Part shown: positions 7,923 to 15,844 of the stretch, one piece after another
Layout: each line of letters starts with the position of its first letter
Numbering within the stretch: position 1 is the stretch's first letter
Assembly (NCBI GenBank): GCA_964394205.1
Contig: CAYMVS010000029.1
Coordinates: 1 to 25,084 of the forward strand
Direction: 5' to 3'
DNA: 25,084 nucleotides
DNA from: HGM05190 sp964394205
GTDB lineage: Bacteria; Bacteroidota; Bacteroidia; Bacteroidales; Muribaculaceae
Made by a program: the position numbers and the translations under genes
The notes under the pieces: model-generated
What the model saw: only the letters and a program-made list of their open reading frames with translations
Databases searched by the model: none
Told to the model about the DNA's origin: nothing

Positions 7923-9143
7923 TCAGACTACATCAAAACCGGCTTCTCTGACGGCAGCTTTGAGAGCCTCGGCGTCATGGGCGCCGTCGACGGTGGCGAT
8001 ACCGGTCTGTAGATTGACAACCACGTTGTCAACGCCGGCCACACCGGCGATGCTCTTGGTGACAGCTGCTTGACAGTGAGGACAATTCATACCTTTTATT
8101 ACATATTCTTTTGCCATAATGCTTGATATTTTTTTGGTTGGTTTAAATCGGTTATACAATGAGATGAGCAGGAGCACAATCAATACCGCCGAGCATAGCG
8201 TTGAGAAAAGCGGGAAGGAGTGACCGCTGTGGGCGGCCATCGCCGAGGGATCAGTGAGGTCAAACCATGACCGGGGCAAAAGGTAATCGATGGTCAGGCC
8301 GAAAGCCATAGCCCCGATGACGATGGCTGCAAGATAGACTGTGGCGGCCTTGCGTCCCATCTCGCGCGATATCAGGGTGAAAGAGGCAAAGTTGGCTGCC
8401 GGGCCGGCCATGATAAGCACAAATGCCGTGCCAGGCGACAATCCCTTGAGCATCAGCGACATGGCGATAGGTATCGAGCCTGTGGCACACACATACATCG
8501 GGATGGCGATAATCAATACCGCTATCATTGACAGCGCCGGGTTGTTGCCAAGGATGCTGAAAAAGCCCGACGGGACGTAGACGGTGATAATGGCGGCGAC
8601 AATCAGTCCGACTGTCAACCACGCGCCAATGCTGCCAACGAGGTCGACAAACCCATATTTGAGCGCTGCCTTGAGTTTGTTGAAAAATCCCGGCTCAAGC
8701 GGCTCGTCATCCATTTTCACATCACGCTGTTTCAGGCTGTCATCTTTTTCGGTATATCCCACGGCCACACCGCCAAAGGCGGCTGTCACAAGCGCTGCCA
8801 CCGGCCTGATAACGGCAAATGCCGGCCCGAGCAACGACCATGTGGCGGCTATGGAGTCAACGCCGGTTTGGGGTGTCGCCACCAAAAATGAGGTCGACGC
8901 GGCCCGGGAGGCACCGCTGCGGCGCATACCGATGGCTGTCGGAAGAACTCCACACGAGCATAACGGCAACGGCACACCTATGGCCGCGGCTTTGAGCACT
9001 GTTTTCCAATCAGTGCCCGAGAGGTGGCGCGAAAGCGACCGGCGAGGGATGAACGCGTGCATCACGCCGGCAAGCAAAAAGCCCAACAGGATGTATGGTG
9101 ACATCCCGTTGAGCATATAAAGTAGTGAATGTAACAGTTCCAT
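7923..9143 (-). CDS. SO_0444-type Cu/Zn efflux permease with C-terminal HMA domain
   Basis: A 406-residue protein. Residues 1-335 form an ArsP/DUF318-like permease of roughly eight to ten membrane segments, with the signatures PLPLCSCGVLP (58-68) and PMYVCATGSIPIA (215-227). Residues about 343-406 form a heavy-metal-associated domain with GMNCPHC (351-357), the CxxC metal site. This architecture is that of the SO_0444 family of putative copper/zinc exporters in the inner membrane. Metal specificity is not shown by the sequence. It has its own promoter with two inverted repeats upstream and a terminator downstream, so it is a single-gene unit. The ATG at M343 immediately before the HMA domain could allow separate synthesis of that domain. 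Confidence 0.85.
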   Translation of the reverse strand: MELLHSLLYMLNGMSPYILLGFLLAGVMHAFIPRRSLSRHLSGTDWKTVLKAAAIGVPLPLCSCGVLPTAIGMRRSGASRAASTSFLVATPQTGVDSIAATWSLLGPAFAVIRPVAALVTAAFGGVAVGYTEKDDSLKQRDVKMDDEPLEPGFFNKLKAALKYGFVDLVGSIGAWLTVGLIVAAIITVYVPSGFFSILGNNPALSMIAVLIIAIPMYVCATGSIPIAMSLMLKGLSPGTAFVLIMAGPAANFASFTLISREMGRKAATVYLAAIVIGAMAFGLTIDYLLPRSWFDLTDPSAMAAHSGHSFPLFSTLCSAVLIVLLLISLYNRFKPTKKISSIMAKEYVIKGMNCPHCQAAVTKSIAGVAGVDNVVVNLQTGIATVDGAHDAEALKAAVREAGFDVV

Positions 9144-9150
9144 CGCTTAA

Positions 9151-9206
9151 TAATTTTGTTTTACGGAAACAAAATTACGACAAACTTCGTGCAACTGAGT
9201 TGCACG
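9151..9206 (-). promoter_or_regulatory. Promoter and candidate operator of the metal permease
   Basis: Two perfect inverted repeats lie in the 73 bp between dcp and the permease. CGTGCAAC-TGA-GTTGCACG (9188-9206) has 8-bp arms. TAATTTTGTTT-TACGG-AAACAAAATTA (9151-9177) has 11-bp arms. The second contains, on the minus strand, the -7 element TAATTTTG (9177-9170). The first covers the place where a -33 element should be, the usual position of a repressor site. A Fur-family or other metal-sensing repressor is a guess; no regulator gene is adjacent. The 11-bp repeat would also form a hairpin at the start of the mRNA. Confidence 0.65.
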
Positions 9207-9216
9207 TCTTCAGGGG

Positions 9217-11334
9217 TCAGTCTTTCTGGCTGTTGAGATTGATGGTGGGCGGCTCGGGTTGCTTGTCGCGGGTGATGCCGTCGCGACGCAGCAGCGCGTC
9301 AATACTCGGGTCCTGACCGCGGAATCGGCGATAGAGCAACGCGGGATGCTCGGTGCCACCACGGGTCAGGATATTTTCACGGAAAGCATCGGCGGTCGCT
9401 TTGTCGAAGATGCCGTTTTGTTCAAACATTGCAAAAGCATCGGCGTCAAGCACCTCGGCCCACTTGTAGCTGTAATAACCGGCAGCATATCCACCCGAGA
9501 AAATATGGGAGAACTGGGGGCTGACCATTATACCCTCGACCGGCTCAAACATGGCCACTGTCTCGCCGGCGGCGTTCTCAAAGCCAAAAGCATCGTCGGG
9601 CGCCGGGCCGGTCAGAGTGTGCCACGCCATGTCGACAAGACCGAAGTTGAGCTGACGCAGGCAAGCGTATGCCGCGCCAAACTGTGACGAGGTGATAATC
9701 TTCTCGACAAGCTCGGCCGGGATGGGCTCGCCGGTTTGATAGTGACGGGCAAATCCGTCAAGGAACTCTTTCTGGGTCAAGTAGTTCTCGTTAAACTGTG
9801 ACGGCAGCTCCACAAAATCGCGATAGACCGACGTGCCCGACAGTGATGAATACTTGGTGTTGGCAAGCAGGCCGTGGAGCGAGTGACCAAACTCATGCAG
9901 GAAGGTCTCGACCTCGTATGGGGTGAGCAGCGACGGCTTGGTGTCGGTCGGCTTGGTGAAATTCATCACAATCGAGGTGTGTGGTCGGTTGTTGATGCCG
10001 TTGACGATCGACTGGTCACGGAAACCGGTCATCCACGCCCCGGGGCGCTTGCTCGGGCGGGGGAAGAAGTCAGTGTAGATGACACCTATAAAGTCGCCGT
10101 CGGGGCCGGTCACGTCAAATGCCTTCACATCGGGATGATAAACCTCGATCGAGTCATTTTGTGTAAATTTGAGACCATAGAGTTTTGTGGCAAGGCCAAA
10201 CACGCCGTCAATCACATTGTTGAGTTCAAAGTAGGGTCTGAGCTCCTCCTCGTTATAGCTGTACCGTGCATTCTTGAGTTTGTTTGACCAATAGCTGTAG
10301 TCCCACGGCTGCAGCTTGTCGAGTCCCGAAAACTCTTTGAGCTCGGCAAACTCGCGCTCCTGAGCCGGGCGGTAGGCGTCGCGCAGCTCGCCAAGCAGCT
10401 TGTAGACGTTGGCCGGAGTCTCGGCCATGGTGCGCTCGAGCGAATAGTCGGCATAGGTCTTGTAGCCCAGCAGGTTGGCTATCTGGCGGCGCAGGTCGGC
10501 GATCTCTCTCATCACCAGGACATTGTTAAACTCCCCTTTGGTGTTGCGCGACGAGTAGAGGCGCCACATTTTTTCGCGCAGGTCGCGACGGTCGGAATAT
10601 TTCATAAACGCCATGTAGACAGGCTGGTCGAGGGTGAACAGATATTCCCCCTCGCGCCCTTTCTCTTTGGCGGCAAGCGCGGCGGCTTCTATCGAGCTCT
10701 CGGGCAGGCCGGCGAGATCATCCTGGCCGAGCCATATCTCGTAGGTGTTCAGCTCCTTGAGCACATTCTGGCCAAAGAGAGTAGTCAGCTCGCTAAGGCG
10801 CGACGACAGGCGGCGGTAGGTCTCGCGGTCTTCCCCCTCGAGTTTGGCGCCGCTGCGGGCAAACGAGTCGTAGGTCTGCTGAAGCAGGGTCTTGTCTTCA
10901 GGGTCAAGGTTAAACTCGTCACGATGGTCGTAGACATACTTGACTCGCAGCCACAACTTCTCGTTAAGTATCATCGATGTCGAGTAGTCGCTCAACTTGG
11001 GGGTAACGCGCATCGATATAGCCATCATCTCGTCATCGCTATCAGCACTCAACAGCGGGAAAAACACGTTGAGCACTCGGTTGAGATCGGCCCCGCTATG
11101 CTCAAGGGCGACGATGGTGTTGTCAAACGTCGGTGTCTCGTTTGAGTTGGCAATTGCGTCAATCTCGGCGCGGGCCAGCTCGATGCCTCGGTCGATGGCC
11201 TCCTCATAGTGGGCGTTGGTGATCGCGCTGAATGGCGCCGTGTTATGCACGGTATCAAATTCCTTGAAGAATGGATTTTGTGCTTGTGTCATAATGGTTA
11301 GTGATGTTAATGCGGCAAAGACTGTTTTTCGCAT
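9217..11334 (-). CDS. dcp: Exported M3-family peptidyl-dipeptidase (Dcp)
   Basis: A 705-residue protein with a signal peptide (MRKTVFAALTSLTIMTQAQ), typical M3A size. The zinc site is HEFGH (480-484) within FLHEFGHSLHG, with the third ligand probably Glu509 in FVELPSQ. The conserved FFPRPSKRPGAW and PHTSIVMNF stretches are present. Dcp removes dipeptides from peptide C-termini; the signal peptide places this one in the periplasm or as a lipid-free exported enzyme. Oligopeptidase A is the closest alternative. It starts 11 bp after the TPR gene ends, on the same strand, and no promoter is seen in the gap, so the two are probably co-transcribed. Confidence 0.92.
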   Translation of the reverse strand: MRKTVFAALTSLTIMTQAQNPFFKEFDTVHNTAPFSAITNAHYEEAIDRGIELARAEIDAIANSNETPTFDNTIVALEHSGADLNRVLNVFFPLLSADSDDEMMAISMRVTPKLSDYSTSMILNEKLWLRVKYVYDHRDEFNLDPEDKTLLQQTYDSFARSGAKLEGEDRETYRRLSSRLSELTTLFGQNVLKELNTYEIWLGQDDLAGLPESSIEAAALAAKEKGREGEYLFTLDQPVYMAFMKYSDRRDLREKMWRLYSSRNTKGEFNNVLVMREIADLRRQIANLLGYKTYADYSLERTMAETPANVYKLLGELRDAYRPAQEREFAELKEFSGLDKLQPWDYSYWSNKLKNARYSYNEEELRPYFELNNVIDGVFGLATKLYGLKFTQNDSIEVYHPDVKAFDVTGPDGDFIGVIYTDFFPRPSKRPGAWMTGFRDQSIVNGINNRPHTSIVMNFTKPTDTKPSLLTPYEVETFLHEFGHSLHGLLANTKYSSLSGTSVYRDFVELPSQFNENYLTQKEFLDGFARHYQTGEPIPAELVEKIITSSQFGAAYACLRQLNFGLVDMAWHTLTGPAPDDAFGFENAAGETVAMFEPVEGIMVSPQFSHIFSGGYAAGYYSYKWAEVLDADAFAMFEQNGIFDKATADAFRENILTRGGTEHPALLYRRFRGQDPSIDALLRRDGITRDKQPEPPTINLNSQKD

Positions 11335-11345
11335 ATCTTTATTGT

Positions 11346-13532
11346 TTAAGAAATTATATCAAGAACTATTGAGCGGGTCACAGGGTCGAGCGCGTCGTTG
11401 TCGACCGCACCGACCACCTCGGTGGCGGCCTTGTCACGGGCCATGTCATTGTAGGGGGCCAGGTCGATGGCCGCGCGCCATGTCACCAAGGCATCGTCGC
11501 GCAGACCCGCCATCCACTCGGCGTGGCCGCGTGTCGCCAGGTCGAGCCCTGAGGGCTTGAAACCGTCGTCTTCAAGCTCGCGGTAGATCACAAGAGCCTC
11601 GGCAATGTTGCCGGTGAGCACACTCAGGCGGGCCTGACGGGCGCGCATGGCGGGGGTTAGCGACAACTCCTTGACCGAAAGCGCCATCAGCGTTTTCTGT
11701 GCCCGGCGATACTGCTTGAGCTCGATGTCAATACCGATCAGCGCGTTATAGACCCTCAGGTCGGTATCGTCGACCGAGAGCGCCCGGTTGTAAAACTCGC
11801 GCGCTTTTTCAAACTCACCAAGCGCGGTGTAGGCGGCACCTATGTGCCTTAGGGTCCAGGTGTTCTCGCCGTCGATCAGGTCGGCCTTGAGCAGATATTC
11901 AAGAGCCCGACGATTGTCGCCGCGCTGACGCAGGCAGTGGCCCATCTTCTGGAAAAGCTCGAGCGAGAGCACACCCTTACGCTCGAGATGACCAAACACC
12001 TCAAAGGCATCGTCAAAATATCGGCGTATGAAATAGAACTCGGCCACAAGCGACAGCATGTCAACATCGTCAAACACCTCCTCGAGCCCCTCGACCGCCA
12101 CCAGGTTAATGGCATCGGCAAACGGGTTTGTCATCTCTTTTGAACGGGAGAACAGTTTGTAGAACCGGTAAAGATCCTGCACATATTTGTTGACATAGTT
12201 CTCGTCGCGGCGGTCGTCGGGCATCAGCATGGTGTTGATATCTTCATGCATCTGCGTGTTCTCGACGCTCATCCGGTCGGCTATCATGGAGCGCTGGGCT
12301 CCGCTCAGCCCCTTCATGGCGAGTGCCATCGAGTATTTATCATTGTCACACAACACCGGGGCGGCCGCTATTGCATCGAGTGTCGGGCGCAGGTCGTCAA
12401 ACTCGCTGCCGGCAAAGGCCGTGATCGACGTGTCAAAGGGGAGAAACCAATTGCTCATCTCGCTGAAAAAGGGGAAATGCTTGAGCGACGAGAAGGTGCT
12501 CATGAACACGTCGCCCCCCTCCTCCTGCATCTTTGACAGCTCCATCAGCCGGTCTTTGATGCCCGACCGGTCGAGCATCTCCTCCCACTCGGGATTCTCA
12601 TCCATCGACAGCGGGTCGTCGCCCTGACTTTGCCGTGACATGCGGTCAATGTCGGGTCGTAGCTTGAGCATCTCGGGGATAACCTCGTCGGTCATCTTGC
12701 GGGTGATGCGGTCGGTGTCGCGAACGCGTATCAGCTGCTTGTAGGTTGTCACAATGTCGCGACGCGACTTGTCGCTATCGGTCACGACCTTAAGCATGGC
12801 GGCGACCTTGTCGGAGAGCCGGCGCCGGCGATAGCGCCATAGCGACAGCAAAACGCCGGTCAATGCCCTCAGCCTGATGCCGCGCTCGTCCGACCGCAGG
12901 TAGAGCCTCAGCATGAGCGTCAACCGCCGCTCGTCATAATACTCCAGTTGCCCCAGGGTGAGGGCCGACACAAGCTGACTGCGGGTCGACAGCGGGTAAT
13001 CCTTATTGCCGATAATCTGCTCAACCTGCTCGATGGCGCTCTCGCTCAAGGGGAAACCGGTCCACAACCGGTAGAAGAGATCGCGACCGATGCTCTCCAC
13101 AATCTTGCGGCTGTCGATATTTTGAGGGTCATCGGCAAGAGCCGTCAACGCCGCGTCGAGTCGCGCGTGGAGCGTTGCAAAGTCGGTGCCGGGATTGCGC
13201 TTGAGATAGCGGACGGTGCTGAAATACAACGTCGGCACGTCGATCGACAGCACCGCGTGCTCTATCATCGTGACAAGGTCAAGAACACGGTGATTTATAT
13301 TGTCGACCACCATGCCGCGCCGGGGGTCCTCCTCGGCGCGCATCACACTGTCGAGCACGCGCTGATAGTCGGCCGCTATCGCCTCGAGGCGCGAGGCGAT
13401 TATGCCGGCGCCGCGCGAGGCCGTCGCCTGCTTGAGCACGGCGATGGCGTGGCCCGTTTTACCGTCAGTCACCGCCCGGCGAGCCTCGAGCGCCGCTTCA
13501 TATAACGGATGAGAAGATTTGTTATAGTCCAT
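11346..13532 (-). CDS. Large TPR-repeat protein of unknown function
   Basis: A 728-residue, mostly helical cytoplasmic protein (no signal peptide). Residues about 520-690 show tetratricopeptide repeats, for example HIGAAYTALGEFEKAREFYNRAL followed by YNALIGIDIELKQYRRAQKTL. The N-terminal 500 residues are helical and charged with no motif I recognise. The start at 13532 (MDYNKSSHPLYEAALEA) is chosen because a perfect -7 element (13548-13541) overlaps the only other in-frame ATG, at 13553. It is first in a probable operon with dcp. A scaffold or protein-protein interaction role is all that the repeats suggest. Confidence 0.75.
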   Translation of the reverse strand: MDYNKSSHPLYEAALEARRAVTDGKTGHAIAVLKQATASRGAGIIASRLEAIAADYQRVLDSVMRAEEDPRRGMVVDNINHRVLDLVTMIEHAVLSIDVPTLYFSTVRYLKRNPGTDFATLHARLDAALTALADDPQNIDSRKIVESIGRDLFYRLWTGFPLSESAIEQVEQIIGNKDYPLSTRSQLVSALTLGQLEYYDERRLTLMLRLYLRSDERGIRLRALTGVLLSLWRYRRRRLSDKVAAMLKVVTDSDKSRRDIVTTYKQLIRVRDTDRITRKMTDEVIPEMLKLRPDIDRMSRQSQGDDPLSMDENPEWEEMLDRSGIKDRLMELSKMQEEGGDVFMSTFSSLKHFPFFSEMSNWFLPFDTSITAFAGSEFDDLRPTLDAIAAAPVLCDNDKYSMALAMKGLSGAQRSMIADRMSVENTQMHEDINTMLMPDDRRDENYVNKYVQDLYRFYKLFSRSKEMTNPFADAINLVAVEGLEEVFDDVDMLSLVAEFYFIRRYFDDAFEVFGHLERKGVLSLELFQKMGHCLRQRGDNRRALEYLLKADLIDGENTWTLRHIGAAYTALGEFEKAREFYNRALSVDDTDLRVYNALIGIDIELKQYRRAQKTLMALSVKELSLTPAMRARQARLSVLTGNIAEALVIYRELEDDGFKPSGLDLATRGHAEWMAGLRDDALVTWRAAIDLAPYNDMARDKAATEVVGAVDNDALDPVTRSIVLDIIS

Positions 13533-13540
13533 TTTGATTG

Positions 13541-13548
13541 CAAATTTA
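13541..13548 (-). promoter_or_regulatory. -7 promoter element of the TPR-dcp operon
   Basis: TAAATTTG on the minus strand, matching TAnnTTTG, with only 8 nt between it and the ATG at 13532. The predicted 5' leader is therefore a few nucleotides long at most. Confidence 0.55.
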
Positions 13549-13629
13549 ACCATAAACTTGCAAATGTCGTGCCAAAAACTCTTAAAAGTTCTGTCGTCTC
13601 CTCAATATGAATAAAGTTGCGCTTCAACA

Positions 13630-13746
13630 CTATTGCTTAAGCATGTAAAACGGGCTGATGTTGTGATTGTCGACATGACGATGTAATATTCCTTTACGGA
13701 TTAAATCTTTTGCTGCTCGTTTCTCACTCTTTGTCAATTCTATCAT
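13630..13746 (-). pseudogene. Truncated copy of the AbiE-associated third gene
   Basis: A 38-codon frame whose first 25 residues (MIELTKSEKRAAKDLIRKGI, then LHRHV) are identical to those of the 74-residue gene at 15831-16055. It then diverges to DNHNISPFYMLKQ and stops. Its ATG overlaps the stop of the first-module AbiEii gene (ATGA, 13743-13746), as the full-length copy does with the second AbiEii. The abrupt loss of similarity at 13671/13672 points to a rearrangement breakpoint. Between this and the TPR gene (13554-13629) nothing else is seen. Confidence 0.75.
13672..13746. repeat. 75-bp direct repeat, copy 1
   Basis: 74 of 75 positions match 15981-16055; the one difference is T/C within TAATATTCC versus TAATATCCC. 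The similarity starts exactly at the ATG of the third gene and ends inside it. The two copies are 2309 bp apart in the same orientation and bracket one complete AbiEi-AbiEii unit. Confidence 0.95.
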
Positions 13747-14720
13747 AACTTTAAGTGATTTGTGATGTATACAAGACTATTCAGTATTTCCTCAGATGAT
13801 GGTATTTCAGAATATGCCAAAGATGGTAGTTCCTGCAGGTATTTGGTTTGTAGATTTTGCCATACGTTTTGAGGCTCTGTGAGCAACATTGAATTGTGGA
13901 GCACTTTATTTCGCCATCCAATAGGTTGCTCGAAAAGTGACCTATCATGCTCGATTAGTTGATTGAAAGCAGTCATGAATTGCTCACTTTCAATAAACTC
14001 TGTGCATTCTTTATCTCGGCTTAGATAGTATAGATCATAGAAATGTCTGATTTTAGCCAACAGGTCTGACAACACATTGTCTGACAAAGAAAAACGTATC
14101 AGAGACACCAGTTTCTCAGTCAATGTAGTTCGTTTATATAATACATTTATCTCAAAAGTATCAAGGTCAAACTCACTTATCAGTTCGGTATGACCTGCAC
14201 TCAGAAGGTATTCACGAATAAAATTTGAAACCGACTGTTTTGCACACGGGATAGGATTGGCAAACGAATTAATCTCTATCAATAGCTGACCTGATAACAA
14301 ACTGCCTATGGGAACAATACAATCTACAAGTGGATAGCTGAAATACACTTTTCTATATCTCGAACCTTTAGTAGTGACACCGGGCTTGTCTATCTCCGTC
14401 AGCCCTTCAGACATAGACTTCTGCGTCATGCGTATGATTGACTTCAGCCGCGCATCAGTCATTCCATCATCCTTCACAATGGCTATATCTATGTCCTCTG
14501 AAAATCGAGCGCCAATTTTGTAAATCTTTGACAGACTTGTGCCACCTTTGAACACAGCATTGTCAACTGATTTGCTTCGAGATAATTGCTGCAATGCGCG
14601 AGTAATCCAATAATCCTTTTCGATAAATCCCGCATTTATTCCGAGTCCCCCCAATTGTTTGGGCTGACTCGCTCTCAGAATGATTTCCGAGAATAACTCT
14701 CTGTCATCGTGTAGATTCAT
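13743..14720 (-). CDS. abiEii: AbiEii nucleotidyltransferase toxin, module 1
   Basis: A 325-residue protein of the AbiEii/AbiGii (DUF1814) nucleotidyltransferase family, the toxin of type IV AbiE systems that block growth, usually by acting on RNA. Motif I is GGTSLSK (59-65) and RFSEDIDIA (72-80) with metal-binding Asp76 and Asp78; later motifs are LLIEINSF and KIRHFYDLYYL. The start at 14720 (MNLHDDRELF) is preferred over 14732 because it gives the usual ATGA overlap with the antitoxin gene. The downstream third gene overlaps by ATGA but is truncated. Base composition is AT-rich (18 G/C in the 60 bases at 14101-14160). Confidence 0.88.
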   Translation of the reverse strand: MNLHDDRELFSEIILRASQPKQLGGLGINAGFIEKDYWITRALQQLSRSKSVDNAVFKGGTSLSKIYKIGARFSEDIDIAIVKDDGMTDARLKSIIRMTQKSMSEGLTEIDKPGVTTKGSRYRKVYFSYPLVDCIVPIGSLLSGQLLIEINSFANPIPCAKQSVSNFIREYLLSAGHTELISEFDLDTFEINVLYKRTTLTEKLVSLIRFSLSDNVLSDLLAKIRHFYDLYYLSRDKECTEFIESEQFMTAFNQLIEHDRSLFEQPIGWRNKVLHNSMLLTEPQNVWQNLQTKYLQELPSLAYSEIPSSEEILNSLVYITNHLKL

Positions 14721-15436
14721 AATATGTCCCAAGCTGCTTTATTGGGTAAAACTCTCTCAGAAACTCCGATATTGTATTTCGTGAATGGATTCAAAGTTGC
14801 CTTCAAACTCGTAGTTTTACCTAATGTATTCTCAATAATTGCACCGGTTAAGGCTCTTGTGGATGCCGGATATTTTAAGGCATAATTTCCTAATTCCTCT
14901 ATTTGGTCACTTGTCAATGTCTGCAATATCTTGCCAATTTGACTTACAACTTCCTCAGGTGTTGTTGCCGGAATATTCTTTATTAACTTTATTGCATCCA
15001 AGATGCGTAGAAGATAAATATTATCTTCTGTAATATTATTCTTCTGCGTTATGTAGGTTATATCATAGCCGGCTCTATTAAGTGGGCGCCTGTAATTATT
15101 GCTTGCGATAAGTATCTTTGATGAAATCTGTGTTGTCAATCCCATTTGTGAGAAGGCCTGAACACCGGTTATGTAACCTATGCGTTTCCCCTCCTTAAAT
15201 AGCAAGTCTTTTGTCAGTCCATCTATCTGAGGGGGTACCTCTCCAAGCCTTGAAAATTTCGGCTTGTAGAATTTCCCTTTCCCCACCTTTCGCAATTGAC
15301 CGGACTTTACCATGCGGCTTATTGCCTGTGCCACAGATAGTGAGTACTCGGTCGGTATGCTTAGGTCGGTATAGTCGAAAACCATGCCTTCAGCTATTCC
15401 CTCTAATGCTTTATTTATGCGTTCACTCGATTTCAT
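14717..15436 (-). CDS. abiEi: AbiEi-type antitoxin (DUF6088-like), module 1
   Basis: A 239-residue protein with an N-terminal winged-helix domain (about 1-60: RINKALEGIAEGMVFDYTDL to LRKVGKGKFYKPK) and a C-terminal helical domain (about 60-239), as in DUF6088/AbiEi antitoxins. These counteract AbiEii without binding it directly in the studied type IV systems and repress their own promoter through the winged helix. A perfect 19-bp inverted repeat lies just upstream. The -7 element TAACTTTG ends 4 nt before the ATG, so the message should be leaderless or nearly so. A downstream start at M18 would remove part of the winged helix and is unlikely. Confidence 0.85.
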   Translation of the reverse strand: MKSSERINKALEGIAEGMVFDYTDLSIPTEYSLSVAQAISRMVKSGQLRKVGKGKFYKPKFSRLGEVPPQIDGLTKDLLFKEGKRIGYITGVQAFSQMGLTTQISSKILIASNNYRRPLNRAGYDITYITQKNNITEDNIYLLRILDAIKLIKNIPATTPEEVVSQIGKILQTLTSDQIEELGNYALKYPASTRALTGAIIENTLGKTTSLKATLNPFTKYNIGVSERVLPNKAAWDIL

Positions 15437-15440
15437 GCTG

Positions 15441-15493
15441 CAAAGTTAATAAAAATGTCAAGTTTTCGCATGTAAAAACTTGACATTTTTATT
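15441..15493 (-). promoter_or_regulatory. Promoter and 19-bp inverted-repeat operator of AbiE module 1
   Basis: Perfect 19-bp arms AATAAAAATGTCAAGTTTT (15448-15466) and its complement (15475-15493) are separated by 8 nt. On the minus strand the -7 element TAACTTTG occupies 15448-15441, directly against the inner side of the repeat. AbiEi antitoxins are known to bind inverted repeats in their own promoters, so this is the expected autoregulatory site. Confidence 0.8.
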
Positions 15494-15497
15494 TTTC

Positions 15498-15659
15498 TCA
15501 ATCTATGGCATCCACCATTTCCTTAAGCATATCCTCGTCAATTTCTCGATAGCGGGCGAAAGCCTGACTGCCGGGAGCGCGACCACTCAATTCGCTCACC
15601 ATACCCTGGTCTGTCGATGCCGGGCACCGAACAACAGCCGTCCGGCGTGTTTGTCGGCG
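15498..15659 (-). pseudogene. C-terminal fragment of an unidentified protein, possibly a tyrosine recombinase
   Basis: A frame open from the TAG at 15662-15660 to TGA at 15500-15498. Its last 34 codons read like a real protein end: MVSELSGRAPGSQAFARYRE followed by IDEDMLKEMVDAID. The helix after a conserved tyrosine resembles the end of Bacteroidales tyrosine integrases (G..x..RYxxID....), but this is a weak, memory-based match. Codon use here is GC-rich, unlike the AbiE genes on either side, so it is probably a remnant that separates the two modules. Confidence 0.35.
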
Positions 15660-15713
15660 CTAATGGACCTCTTCGAGGCCCAAATAGGAATGTTGAACAG
15701 TACACACAGCCTT

Positions 15714-15755
15714 GGTCATGAGGTGTTACGCATACGGGCTACATACCTCATGACC
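15714..15755. repeat. Perfect 11-bp inverted repeat with 20-nt spacer
   Basis: GGTCATGAGGT (15714-15724) and ACCTCATGACC (15745-15755). No T-tract follows, so it is not an ordinary terminator. It lies 16 bp from dispersed repeat copy B, as the hairpin at 718-784 lies near copy A. It may be part of the same composite element or a recombinase or operator site. Confidence 0.7.
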
Positions 15756-15771
15756 ACGACAATGTGCTATT

Positions 15772-15844
15772 ATTGTCTCGCGTGCTTCGCGGCTTTCCCG
15801 TTACATTGCTCCCCATTCCTCCCGGCTCTGTCACCCTCCGGCCC
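15772..15844. repeat. 73-bp dispersed repeat, copy B
   Basis: Matches 820-892 without gaps, with six differences. It covers the last codons and stop of the third AbiE-associated gene, so the C-terminal VGRAGG of that protein may derive from the repeat rather than from the original gene. 15605-15830 has no supported intact gene. Confidence 0.8.

Noticed and set aside
14721..14732. Start of AbiEii module 1 at 14732
   Set aside because: The ATG at 14720 gives the ATGA overlap found at the other toxin gene boundaries; the extra MGHI adds nothing recognisable.
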